Source of the DNA: Oxalobacteraceae bacterium UBA6018
GTDB lineage: Bacteria; Pseudomonadota; Gammaproteobacteria; Burkholderiales; Burkholderiaceae_D
Assembly: GCA_002428015.1 (NCBI GenBank)
Contig: DIZW01000067.1
Coordinates: forward strand, 1 to 6,398
Length of the DNA: 6,398 nt
Direction: 5' to 3'
This document shows positions 1 to 6,390 of the stretch, piece by piece. Both the position numbers and the translations under genes were made by a program. Numbering within the stretch: position 1 is the stretch's first letter; each line of letters opens with the position of its first letter. Under the pieces are notes generated by a model, which worked only from the letters and a program-made list of their open reading frames with translations, was not told the origin of the DNA and made no database searches.

Positions 1-103
1 TGCCGGGCGACAGAGGGCGCGCGCTCTGGCTTCTCGGGGAAAATCCAAGAAAGGCGAGCCGCGCGGGCCCTCGGCATCAGGAGTTGTTCTGAAAACGAGC
101 GTG

Positions 104-137
104 TCGCGACGGCTGGGGGCTGGCCAGCCGTCCGCGA
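104..137. other. Strong imperfect hairpin, possible terminator of an upstream gene
   Basis: Bases 104-116 (TCGCGACGGCTGG) pair with 124-137 (CCAGCCGTCCGCGA), with one bulged C at 132 and a 7-base loop. That gives about 13 base pairs, mostly G-C. No T run follows on the plus strand. On the minus strand a TTTT lies about 7-10 bases beyond the stem. It could be an atypical terminator for a gene ending left of the window, or another structured RNA element. The sequence alone does not decide. Confidence 0.5.
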
Positions 138-283
138 ACGGGAAAACCGCTATTGTATATGCCCTGTTTGGCGCTGACGAATCCGTGTCCATGATTCCGG
201 GCGGAATTGTCCGCAGCGCTTAGGCGACGGGGACGCGAGGGCAGCGGCATCGCCGGTTGCGGTGCAGTTTGATGACGCCATCT

Positions 284-363
284 TTGCGCAGTCAGGATCG
301 CCGCATGCGCGCCCGCTTCGCCCTCATACACGCTTCGCGTCGATTGCGCACGCTGATTGCGCA
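284..363. promoter_or_regulatory. Three TTGCGCA copies, candidate upstream activator sites
   Basis: TTGCGCA occurs at 284-290, 344-350 and 357-363. The last two form a perfect 9-bp direct repeat, GATTGCGCA, at 342-350 and 355-363, with a 13-bp period. The last copy extends to the palindrome TTGCGCAA (357-364). They lie about 100-180 bp upstream of the sigma-54-like element at 465-480, which is the normal distance for enhancer sites of NtrC-family activators. An AT-rich tract (383-420) between them could allow DNA bending. The repeats are seen directly; activator binding is inference. Confidence 0.35.
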
Positions 364-464
364 AAAACACTTTCGTCCCTGCTGTGAATTTATATGATTC
401 AAAGCAAACGAAGTGTAATGACATCCGCCTATGCTGGAGCCTGTCCTGTGCCGGCTGGCGCCAA

Positions 465-480
465 TGGCGTGAGCTTTGCC
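465..480 (+). promoter_or_regulatory. Sigma-54 (RpoN) -24/-12 promoter for the PEP-CTERM gene
   Basis: The sequence TGGCGTGAGCTTTGCC matches the sigma-54 pattern TGGCAC-N5-TTGC. TGGC is at 465-468, TTGC at 476-479, and the invariant GG and GC are separated by exactly 10 bases. The -24 half departs from consensus at its fifth and sixth bases (GT for AC). Transcription would start near 490, ahead of the ribosome binding site at 503-508 and the ATG at 515. PEP-CTERM genes in several bacteria are controlled by the PrsK/PrsR two-component pair, in which PrsR is a sigma-54-dependent activator, so the context fits. Confidence 0.6.
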
Positions 481-514
481 TTCGATCAATTGTTTCGCTC
501 CCGAGGAGACCGTT

Positions 515-1738
515 ATGGCGTTTCGCTTACCTTGTTCGTTACTTGTCCTGGCCGTCAGCATGGCCCTTCCGCTGGCGGCCCAGGCCGCCCCGCGCTACAG
601 CGTCAACGTGGTCGGTGTGGCCGGCAGCACGGCGGTCGATATCAACAATTATGGTCAGGTCATCGGCAACGTGCTCGACAGTAGCGGCAACCCGCACGCG
701 TTCGTGTATTCGAGCGGCAGCCTGACCAACCTGGGCGGCTTCGGCGGCGGCATCACCAGCGCCTACGCCATCAACGACAGCGGCGTCATCGTCGGCTACG
801 CGAACAACAGCGCCGGCTTCGATCGCGCGTTCCGGTATGCCGGCGGCAGCATGGCCGACCTCGGCACGCTGGGCGGAGACCGTAGCGCCGCCTACGGCAT
901 CAACGCGGCCGGGCGCATCGTGGGCGGCGCCTCCACCGGCACCGAGGGCGACGACGTGCTGTTTCACGCCTTCGTGTACTCGGGCGGGGTCATGACCTCG
1001 ATCGGCACCTTGCCCAACGGCGACTCGAGCTCGGCCCACGCCATCAACAAGGCCGGTGTGATCACCGGCACCTCGGCCATCAGCACCGACGACCCGCCCG
1101 AGCATCCTTACCACGCCTTCATCGATCACGACGGCGTGTTCACCGACCTGGGCACCCTCGGCGGCCTGTACAGCTCGGGCGAGGCTATTAACGACAACGG
1201 CTGGGTGGCCGGGCAGGCCAGCACGGCGGTCGATTACGGCATCGGCCACTTCGTGCCGCACGGCTATGTGTACCACGACGGCGCCATGGTGGACCTGGCC
1301 AGCTTCGGCAATATGTTTTCAGCCAGTGACGCGCAAGACGTCAACAACTTGAACCAGGTGGTCGGCTGGGCCGAAAGCCTGACCGACGTGCGCGCCTTCC
1401 TGTTCCAGGCCGGCACCTTGACCGACCTGAACGCGCTGATCGATCCGGCCTCTGGCTGGACCCTGCAGGATGCGCACGCCATCAACGACAAACAGCAGAT
1501 CGCCGCCACCGGCTGCCGGGCCGGCGAATGCTACGCGCTGCGCCTGGACCTGATCAGCGCGGTTCCCGAGCCGGGCACCTGGGCCCTGTTGCTGACCGGG
1601 CTTGCGCTACTGGGCTGGACCCGGCTTCGTCAAGCGAGGACGCAGCGCGCGCGTCACGGCTTGCAGGACGCCGTCGGATTGGCGTCCGGCCCGGCGGCGG
1701 TCTGCGGCACGAACGCCATGGTGCCGTCGGTGTTGTAA
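515..1738 (+). CDS. HAF-repeat PEP-CTERM sorting domain protein
   Basis: A 407-residue secreted protein, probably sorted by an exosortase and linked to exopolysaccharide or biofilm matrix; its exact role is unknown. The ATG at 515 is chosen because GAGGAG (503-508) lies 6 bases upstream and a standard signal peptide follows at once (residues 1-24, cleavage near AQA). An in-frame TTG at 476 would overlap the -12 promoter element. The body (about 28-345) is made of HAF-family repeats: HAF or RAF triplets at 61, 104, 151, 200 and 293, DLGTLGG-like turns, and seven IN-x-x-G-x-V-x-G-like motifs whose Asn lie at 44, 87, 130, 178, 226, 277 and 324. A PEP-CTERM segment follows: VPEPG at 350-354, a hydrophobic helix to about 368, then Arg at 370, 372 and 375. 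Such proteins normally end there. This one runs 32 residues further, over the antisense of the neighbouring GH43 gene. Confidence 0.9.
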   Translation: MAFRLPCSLLVLAVSMALPLAAQAAPRYSVNVVGVAGSTAVDINNYGQVIGNVLDSSGNPHAFVYSSGSLTNLGGFGGGITSAYAINDSGVIVGYANNSAGFDRAFRYAGGSMADLGTLGGDRSAAYGINAAGRIVGGASTGTEGDDVLFHAFVYSGGVMTSIGTLPNGDSSSAHAINKAGVITGTSAISTDDPPEHPYHAFIDHDGVFTDLGTLGGLYSSGEAINDNGWVAGQASTAVDYGIGHFVPHGYVYHDGAMVDLASFGNMFSASDAQDVNNLNQVVGWAESLTDVRAFLFQAGTLTDLNALIDPASGWTLQDAHAINDKQQIAATGCRAGECYALRLDLISAVPEPGTWALLLTGLALLGWTRLRQARTQRARHGLQDAVGLASGPAAVCGTNAMVPSVL

Positions 1739-2709
1739 TGCAGCTCCTCGACCGCCACTGAGCGCCGGAACTCGCCGCCGCCGGGCAGGGCCGCGTTGTG
1801 ATAGAAGATGTAGGACTTGTTGTTGAAGTCGATGATGGCCTGGTGGATGGTCTTGACGCCGCTGTTGGCGTTCATCAGCACACCGCGATAAGTCCACGGG
1901 CCGGTCGCGCTGGGTCCGGTCATGTAGGCGATGTCTTCCGGGAAGTGGTGGGCGAAGGACAGGTAATAGGTGCCGTCATGCAGGTTCATATAGGGCGCCT
2001 CGGTGTACGAGTCGATCCCGCCGACGGTGACGATCGGGCCGTCGAGCTCGATCATATTGGCCTTGAGCTTGGCGTACTTGAGCACCGTGTTGCCCCAGTA
2101 GATGTAGGCCTGGCCGCTCGGGTCGACGAACACGGCCGGGTCGATGTCGTCCCAGGTGATGCTGGTCTGGGTCGTCATGTCGTTGGTGATCAGGGCCGAG
2201 CCGCGCGCGTCGACGAAGGGGCCGATCGGGCTGTCCGACACCGCCACGCCGATCGAGAAGCCGGGGATGGACTTGTGGTCCACCGGCGCGTAGAAATAGT
2301 ATTTCCCGTTGCGCTTGACCACGTCGGCGGCCCAGGCGCTGCCCTTGGCCCAGGCGAAGGCGGTGGTATTGAGCGGCGAGCCGTGGTCGGTCCAGTTCTT
2401 CATGTCGCAGCTTGAGTACACGCGCCACTCGTTCATCACGTAGCCGTTGCCGCCGGCGGCCGCCTCGTCGTGGCCGGTGTACAGGTAGACCCTGCCATTG
2501 TCGACCATCGCGCTCGGATCCGCCGTGAAGATGTCGCTGACGATAGGCTTGCCCATGACCGGGGCAGGGGTCGCCACCACAGGCGTGACTGCGGCCACGG
2601 CGGCGCTGCCGCCGCTGGAGCCGCCGCCGCATCCGGCCAGGCCGGCCAGCGCCATCGACGCCATCGACGCGCATGCCAGGGTGAGTTCTTTCGTTGTAGT
2701 TGTTTTCAT
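1654..2709 (-). CDS. Glycoside hydrolase family 43 lipoprotein (probable arabinofuranosidase/xylosidase)
   Basis: A 351-residue enzyme that probably releases arabinose or xylose from arabinoxylan or arabinan side chains; substrate and subfamily cannot be fixed from sequence alone. The signal peptide ends in the lipobox LAGC with Cys27, followed by a Gly/Ser/Ala/Pro-rich tether (28-52). Gly at +2 favours the outer membrane. The GH43 five-bladed propeller fills about 55-335. The expected catalytic residues are present: base Asp64 in TADPSA, modulator Asp190 in WDDIDPA, acid Glu237 in YTEAPY, plus His289 in TIHQAI. NGRVYLYTGHDE (71-82) and RRSVAVEELHYN (315-326) are typical of arabinofuranosidase-like members. 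No carbohydrate-binding module is attached. The ATG is supported by GGAGA (2715-2719) 5 bases upstream. Its 3' end overlaps the convergent PEP-CTERM gene by 85 bp, with no terminator visible between them. Confidence 0.9.
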   Translation of the reverse strand: MKTTTTKELTLACASMASMALAGLAGCGGGSSGGSAAVAAVTPVVATPAPVMGKPIVSDIFTADPSAMVDNGRVYLYTGHDEAAAGGNGYVMNEWRVYSSCDMKNWTDHGSPLNTTAFAWAKGSAWAADVVKRNGKYYFYAPVDHKSIPGFSIGVAVSDSPIGPFVDARGSALITNDMTTQTSITWDDIDPAVFVDPSGQAYIYWGNTVLKYAKLKANMIELDGPIVTVGGIDSYTEAPYMNLHDGTYYLSFAHHFPEDIAYMTGPSATGPWTYRGVLMNANSGVKTIHQAIIDFNNKSYIFYHNAALPGGGEFRRSVAVEELHYNTDGTMAFVPQTAAGPDANPTASCKP

Positions 2710-2761
2710 GAAGGTCTCCGCAAAGTACGCGGTTCGCTGCCGCGTTGAAGCTCGCTACGTT

Positions 2762-2775
2762 AATCGACATCGATT
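2762..2775. promoter_or_regulatory. Palindromic operator candidate of the GH43 gene
   Basis: AATCGA-CA-TCGATT is a perfect inverted repeat with a 2-base centre. It lies just downstream of the predicted GH43 transcription start (near 2779) and about 50 bases ahead of the start codon. A repressor bound here would block transcription, as sugar-responsive LacI- or GntR-type regulators do. No regulator gene is in the window, so the binding partner is unknown. Confidence 0.35.
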
Positions 2776-2785
2776 GCACGCACTA

Positions 2786-2813
2786 ATCAAATTTGCCTGC
2801 GCGCCGATGTCAA
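2786..2813 (-). promoter_or_regulatory. Sigma-70-type promoter of the GH43 gene
   Basis: On the minus strand a perfect -35 box TTGACA (2808-2813) is followed after 16 bases by TTTGAT (2786-2791), which matches four of six -10 positions. Transcription would start near 2779 and leave a leader of about 70 bases before the ATG at 2709. The promoter lies after the pulA terminator, so the GH43 gene need not depend on read-through. Confidence 0.5.
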
Positions 2814-2831
2814 ATTCCGTATGTACCGCGC

Positions 2832-2859
2832 AAAAAAAAGCCGCCCACGAGGGGCGGCT
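2832..2859 (-). terminator. Rho-independent terminator of pulA
   Basis: Read on the minus strand, AGCCGCCC, a 5-base loop and GGGCGGCT form an 8-bp stem that runs directly into a tract of eight T (2832-2839, the first T also closing the stem). It begins 23 bases after the pulA stop codon at 2883. This is a textbook intrinsic terminator and separates pulA from the GH43 gene on the same strand. Confidence 0.93.
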
Positions 2860-2882
2860 GCAAAGGAGACTACTTTGAAAGC

Positions 2883-5800
2883 TTAGTCGTCGTCGTGCTC
2901 GTTGCCGGCGCTTTCGACGAACACCACGGTCGTGCGCGGCGGGATCATGAAGCTGCCGCTGGCGCTGTCGTAGGTGGCGGTCTTGGCCAGCATGTCGCTG
3001 GTGGACTGGCGCTGGATGCGATGCACGGCCAGCTTCAGGCCTTTCAGTTCGCCGATGGTCACGGAACGCGCGACCTTGTCGACGTTGAACAGCACCGTCA
3101 CGCTCTTGTACTTCGCGCCCGGATAGTTATACGGACGCTTGCCGTCGATCGACATCGCCACCACGCCTGCGGCCTGCTGCGGACCGACGTTGTAGAACTT
3201 GAGGCGGTCGATCACGTCCTGGGCCGTGCGCAGGCGGAACAGCGTGCTGTCCTTGCGGATGGCCAGCAGGTCGGCGAAGGTGTCGCGCGCCGACACGATG
3301 GCCGCGTAGCCCGGCTTGATCAGCGGGTTCACCAGGATCGGCGAAATCATGTTCCAGCTGCCCTGGTTGCTGGCGGCCATAGGCAGACCCACGCCGAAGT
3401 TATTGCTCTGGTAGGTGAAGTCCAGCTTGTTGAACCAGTCGCCGGCGTTGTAGCTGTCGCGGTCCATCGACTTCGAGCGCAGCATGTCCTGGCCGGCGTG
3501 GATGAACGGCACACCCTGGGCGAACAGGGTGACGGCCGCGCCCAGGTTCTGCACGCGCACGCGCTCGGCCAGCGGCGTGTTGACCGGCAGCTTGTACGCG
3601 TTCAGGTCGAACAGGGTCTGGTTGTCGTGCGCCTCGATGTAGTTGATCGTCTCGCCCGGATTGGCAGCGAAGCCGCCAGGCTGGCCGAAGTAGTCGATCT
3701 GGCTGTTCTTGCGCACGGTGCCGAAGCGGTCCGTGAAGCTGTAGTCGCGCAGCGTGCCCGACAAGGCCACGCGCACCAGGTCGGACAGGCGCAGCAGGTC
3801 GTCCTTGGTCTGGGTGCTGAGCGCGTTCGGATCGGTGTAGGCGCCGTTGATGAAGCCCTGCTGGCTGATCAGCGAATTGCCGCTGTCGCAGCAGCCGCCG
3901 CCGTGCACAGCGTCGCGGATGCGGTCGTTGAACGAGCCGATGCCCGTGCCGAACATGTTGGCCTGGCGTGCCTGCACGAAGCGCGCATCGTTGGCCACGC
4001 TGCCGAAGTTCCAGGCTTCGCCGTACAGGTAGATGTCGCGGTGCGCGGCCTGGTTCACGGCGCTTTGCAGGCGCGTCATCACGGACAGCGGATGCATGCC
4101 CATGATGTCGAAGCGGAAGCTGTCGACCTTGAAACGGGTGGCCCAGCTCACGACCGAGTCGATCATCAGCTTGCCCATCATCGCGTTCTCGGCGGCGGTA
4201 TCGGCGCAGCAGCTGTCGTTGAGGATGCCGCCGTTGGCGCTCAGGCGGTAGTAGTAGGTCGGCACGATCTTGTCGAGCACCGAGGTCGGACCTTGCTGCG
4301 AGCCGCTGGTGTGGTTGTAGACCACGTCCATGGTCACGCGCAGGCCTTGCTCATGCAGCGACTCGACCATCGCGCGGAACTCGCGCACGCGCGCCACGCC
4401 GTCGTTAGGCTTGGTGGTGTACGCGCCGTCCGGTGCGCTGTAGTGGACCGGGTCGTAGCCCCAGTTGAAGCAGTCGCTGTCGGCGGTCGCGGCCACCGCG
4501 GCCTGCTGGGCGCTGGAATTGGCCGGCGCGTCGGGGATGACCGGCGTGGTGCAGCCGGTTTCGTTGACGCTGGCCGTGTCGAAGCTAGGCAGCAGGTGGA
4601 TATGGGTCATGCCGGCGCGCTGCAGGCTGCGCAGGTGGCGCATGCCGTTCGAGTCGGTATCGGTAAAGGCCAGGAACTTTCCGCGGTGGGCGGCTGGGAC
4701 GGTGGCGTCGCTGGCGCTGAAGTCGCGCACGTGCAGCTCATAGAGCGCGATGTCGGTCGGCGCGTCGAGCTTGGGGATGCGCTGGTCGTCCCAGCCGTCC
4801 GGCTTGAGCGCGTCGCTGTCGAGGTTCGCGACGAAGCTGCGCTGCCCGTTGGCGTTCAGGCTGAGCGAATACGGATCGGTGACGGTGTTGCTGACCAGCG
4901 TATTGCCGGCCCAGCGCGAGAGCACGTTGACCTGGTAGGTGTAGTAGTCGTGGTTGGTCCAGGCGGCGTTCTGCGCCGTGTACTGCCACACGCCGCTGGC
5001 GCTGTCCATGGTCATCGGCACGCTGGTGCTGCTGGCGCTGTCCGCATCCGGGTAAAGGTTCAGCGCCACCGATTTGGCGGTCGGCGCCCACACGCGGAAG
5101 GTCGGCACGCCGGCGCGGTCGAAGCTCACGCCGAGCTTGGCGTCGTTGGCGGCGGCTGCGAACAGCGAGTCGAGCATGCCGCTCGTCTGCAGCGACGTGA
5201 CCTGGACCAGGTTGCCGTCGGTGTCGAACTGGGCGATCGCGAACTGGCCGCTCACCTTGGCGCCGAGCGAGGCTACGTCGGCCGCGGACAGGGTCAGGGC
5301 GGTGCTGCCCGCCAGGTGCGGGTACTTCGCCTTCAGCTCGTCCGACAGCGCGCCGTCAATGCTCAGCGCCATGCTGGCGTCCGCGCCCGTCACGCCTTCA
5401 GGCGCCGAACCGAGGCCGCCGTTGGCTGCGTAATACAGCTTGAAGCTGCCAGTGGCCGGAGTGCCTGGCCAGACGATGGTGTTGGCCGACAGCCATTGGG
5501 CCGACGCCTGCGACAGGTTGCCGTAGCTGATGGGCGGCGCGCTGTTGTAGACCGTGCAATCGCCTTCGAGCATCCACACTTCCTGGCCCTTGGTGGCGAT
5601 GTCGGCGTTAAAGTCCGCGTGCTGGTCGCTGCCGCAGTTCTTGGTGCCGCTACCGTCGGTGACGAGGAACCAGATCGCCGATTTGCTGGTGTTGAGCGGG
5701 ACATCGACGTAACCGCCGAAGGCGTCGGTCTGGGTCATCATGAAGCGCCCCGTGATCCACGCATAGTTCACGTTCAGCGGACCATCCCAAGAGTACACGC

Positions 5801-6020
5801 CCCACTGGTTAGTATCGCGCGCGGCGCGATGGAAGTGAAAGCGCATCGAGCCGGCGGCCAGCGGCGCGGCGACCGAGGTCGTCATCGCCAGCAGCTTGGA
5901 ACCCTGGGTGCTGGCGGCATCGGCGCTGGCGCCCCCGCCGCAGCCGGCCAGCAGCGCGGCGCTGGCGCCGGCGGCGACGATTAGTCGCGCGTATGAAGTA
6001 ATACTACTCAGCAAAAGCAT
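2883..6020 (-). CDS. pulA: Type I pullulanase, GH13 secreted lipoprotein
   Basis: A 1045-residue debranching enzyme that hydrolyses alpha-1,6 bonds in pullulan, starch and glycogen, similar in length and layout to Klebsiella PulA. The ATG at 6020 has AAGGAG (6027-6032) 6 bases upstream and opens straight into a signal peptide, so it is preferred to an in-frame GTG at 6056. The lipobox LAGC gives lipidated Cys27, followed by Gly. Domains in order: CBM41-like starch-binding module (about 58-160), pullulanase N2 domain (165-295), CBM48 (298-400), GH13 barrel (420-900), pullulanase-type C-terminal domain (905-1039). The signature FNWGYDP is at 518-524. GH13 regions are DVVYNH (565-570), FRFD with nucleophile Asp638, YGEAW with acid Glu668, and EAHDN with Asp799. 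Besides Cys27 there are eight cysteines, including CC pairs at 604-605 and 710-711, consistent with periplasmic disulfides. Klebsiella PulA leaves the cell by type II secretion; no such genes are in the window. Confidence 0.96.
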   Translation of the reverse strand: MLLLSSITSYARLIVAAGASAALLAGCGGGASADAASTQGSKLLAMTTSVAAPLAAGSMRFHFHRAARDTNQWGVYSWDGPLNVNYAWITGRFMMTQTDAFGGYVDVPLNTSKSAIWFLVTDGSGTKNCGSDQHADFNADIATKGQEVWMLEGDCTVYNSAPPISYGNLSQASAQWLSANTIVWPGTPATGSFKLYYAANGGLGSAPEGVTGADASMALSIDGALSDELKAKYPHLAGSTALTLSAADVASLGAKVSGQFAIAQFDTDGNLVQVTSLQTSGMLDSLFAAAANDAKLGVSFDRAGVPTFRVWAPTAKSVALNLYPDADSASSTSVPMTMDSASGVWQYTAQNAAWTNHDYYTYQVNVLSRWAGNTLVSNTVTDPYSLSLNANGQRSFVANLDSDALKPDGWDDQRIPKLDAPTDIALYELHVRDFSASDATVPAAHRGKFLAFTDTDSNGMRHLRSLQRAGMTHIHLLPSFDTASVNETGCTTPVIPDAPANSSAQQAAVAATADSDCFNWGYDPVHYSAPDGAYTTKPNDGVARVREFRAMVESLHEQGLRVTMDVVYNHTSGSQQGPTSVLDKIVPTYYYRLSANGGILNDSCCADTAAENAMMGKLMIDSVVSWATRFKVDSFRFDIMGMHPLSVMTRLQSAVNQAAHRDIYLYGEAWNFGSVANDARFVQARQANMFGTGIGSFNDRIRDAVHGGGCCDSGNSLISQQGFINGAYTDPNALSTQTKDDLLRLSDLVRVALSGTLRDYSFTDRFGTVRKNSQIDYFGQPGGFAANPGETINYIEAHDNQTLFDLNAYKLPVNTPLAERVRVQNLGAAVTLFAQGVPFIHAGQDMLRSKSMDRDSYNAGDWFNKLDFTYQSNNFGVGLPMAASNQGSWNMISPILVNPLIKPGYAAIVSARDTFADLLAIRKDSTLFRLRTAQDVIDRLKFYNVGPQQAAGVVAMSIDGKRPYNYPGAKYKSVTVLFNVDKVARSVTIGELKGLKLAVHRIQRQSTSDMLAKTATYDSASGSFMIPPRTTVVFVESAGNEHDDD

Positions 6021-6113
6021 TTGCAACTCCTTGAGAAGGGAAAAGCCAACGCGCACCTCGTCCTTAGTGATGAGTTATTGCGATGCGGTTAGCTGGAGAG
6101 GAATGATCCTGAT

Positions 6114-6123
6114 GTAATATTAC
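6114..6123. promoter_or_regulatory. Palindrome in the pulA upstream region
   Basis: GTAATATTAC is a perfect 10-bp palindrome about 95 bases upstream of the pulA ATG. With looser flanks it reads TGTAGTAATATTACATCA on the minus strand. It contains a -10-like TAATAT (6117-6122) facing pulA, but no good -35 lies at the right distance. An activator-dependent promoter, or an operator overlapping the -10, would both fit. The palindrome is certain; the function is inference. Confidence 0.35.
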
Positions 6124-6159
6124 TACACGTTTCCCCAAAATATGTACTGCGGCGAAAAA

Positions 6160-6204
6160 GTTTGTTCGCAAACAACGGCTGTTGGTAAAAAGGTTTGCCG
6201 CAAC
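6160..6204. promoter_or_regulatory. Two related inverted-repeat boxes upstream of pulA
   Basis: GTTTG-TTCG-CAAAC (6160-6173) is an exact inverted repeat. A shorter relative, GTTTGCCGCAAC (6193-6204), follows 33 bases downstream, about three turns of the helix. Both resemble operators of LacI-type sugar regulators, which often control maltodextrin and starch genes. They lie 140-185 bases upstream of the pulA start codon. Regulator identity is unknown. Confidence 0.3.
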
Positions 6205-6258
6205 GTCAGGTCGGGCGCAGTGGGGGAGCGGGGCGGATGCGGCAACGCGCACTGCGGC

Positions 6259-6390
6259 GCGGGGCCGGAGGCGACATTCGGACACGAGCTGGTCAGTATT
6301 CGATTATTGTCGAATGAGTCAGCGGAAATGCGGTTGGAGGTGACATTCAGACACGGACTGATCAATGTTCAACTATTCGCCAGATGAGTT
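6259..6390. repeat. Diverged direct repeat with 69-bp period
   Basis: Bases 6267-6308 and 6336-6377 align without gaps at a 69-bp offset: 33 of 42 positions are identical and all nine differences are transitions. Similarity extends left to 6259/6328 and, after a one-base shift, right to ATGAGT in both copies. The shared core is GGAGG-y-GACATTC-r-GACACG. The first copy contains a perfect inverted repeat, ATTCGA-TTATTG-TCGAAT (6298-6315). Minus-strand frames are closed within a few codons of the window end, so this looks intergenic. Further units may lie beyond the right edge. Confidence 0.7.

Larger units (their letters stand above)
1..464. other. Non-coding region upstream of the PEP-CTERM gene
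   Basis: No gene can be supported here. Short open frames run in from the left edge on the plus strand to stops at 91-93, 175-177 and 221-223, but none has a recognisable product, and minus-strand frames look like shadows. One of them could be the last codons of an upstream gene, because the strong hairpin at 104-137 begins about 10 bp after the stop at 91-93; this is weak. The stretch holds that hairpin, a smaller one at 201-214 (GCGGA, 4-base loop, TCCGC), three TTGCGCA copies and an AT-rich tract at about 383-420. Confidence 0.6.

Noticed and set aside
1..223. Possible C-terminal fragment of a gene entering from the left edge
   Set aside because: Three plus-strand frames are open from the edge for 30-73 codons, none resembles a known protein, and the choice among them would be arbitrary.
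539..1276. Open frame of 245 codons on the minus strand opposite the PEP-CTERM gene
   Set aside because: It is an antisense shadow of the HAF repeats with Val/Gly/Ala/His-rich low-complexity content and no recognisable features.
1620..1740. Bidirectional terminator between the convergent PEP-CTERM and GH43 genes
   Set aside because: I looked for a GC stem flanked by A and T tracts across the overlap and found none.
1798..2415. Open frame of 205 codons on the plus strand opposite the GH43 gene
   Set aside because: The protein-like motifs and catalytic residues are all on the minus strand; this frame is a compositional by-product.
2793..5984. A very long open frame (over 1000 codons) on the plus strand opposite pulA
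   Set aside because: It mirrors the pulA frame in GC-rich DNA, has a composition dominated by Val, Arg, Ala, His and Gln with no domain or signal, and the opposite strand encodes a complete pullulanase with every catalytic motif.
5998..6007. GTAATACTAC near the pulA start as a second copy of the GTAATATTAC box
   Set aside because: It lies inside the signal peptide codons, is not palindromic, and the similarity is short enough to be chance.
6021..6056. Earlier GTG start for pulA at 6056
   Set aside because: It would put 12 extra residues, including charged ones, before the signal peptide, whereas the ATG at 6020 has AAGGAG at ideal spacing.
6142..6387. Plus-strand open frame of 81 codons at the right end
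   Set aside because: No ribosome binding site or known motif is seen, and its second half is only the translation of the 69-bp repeat, so coding is unlikely.
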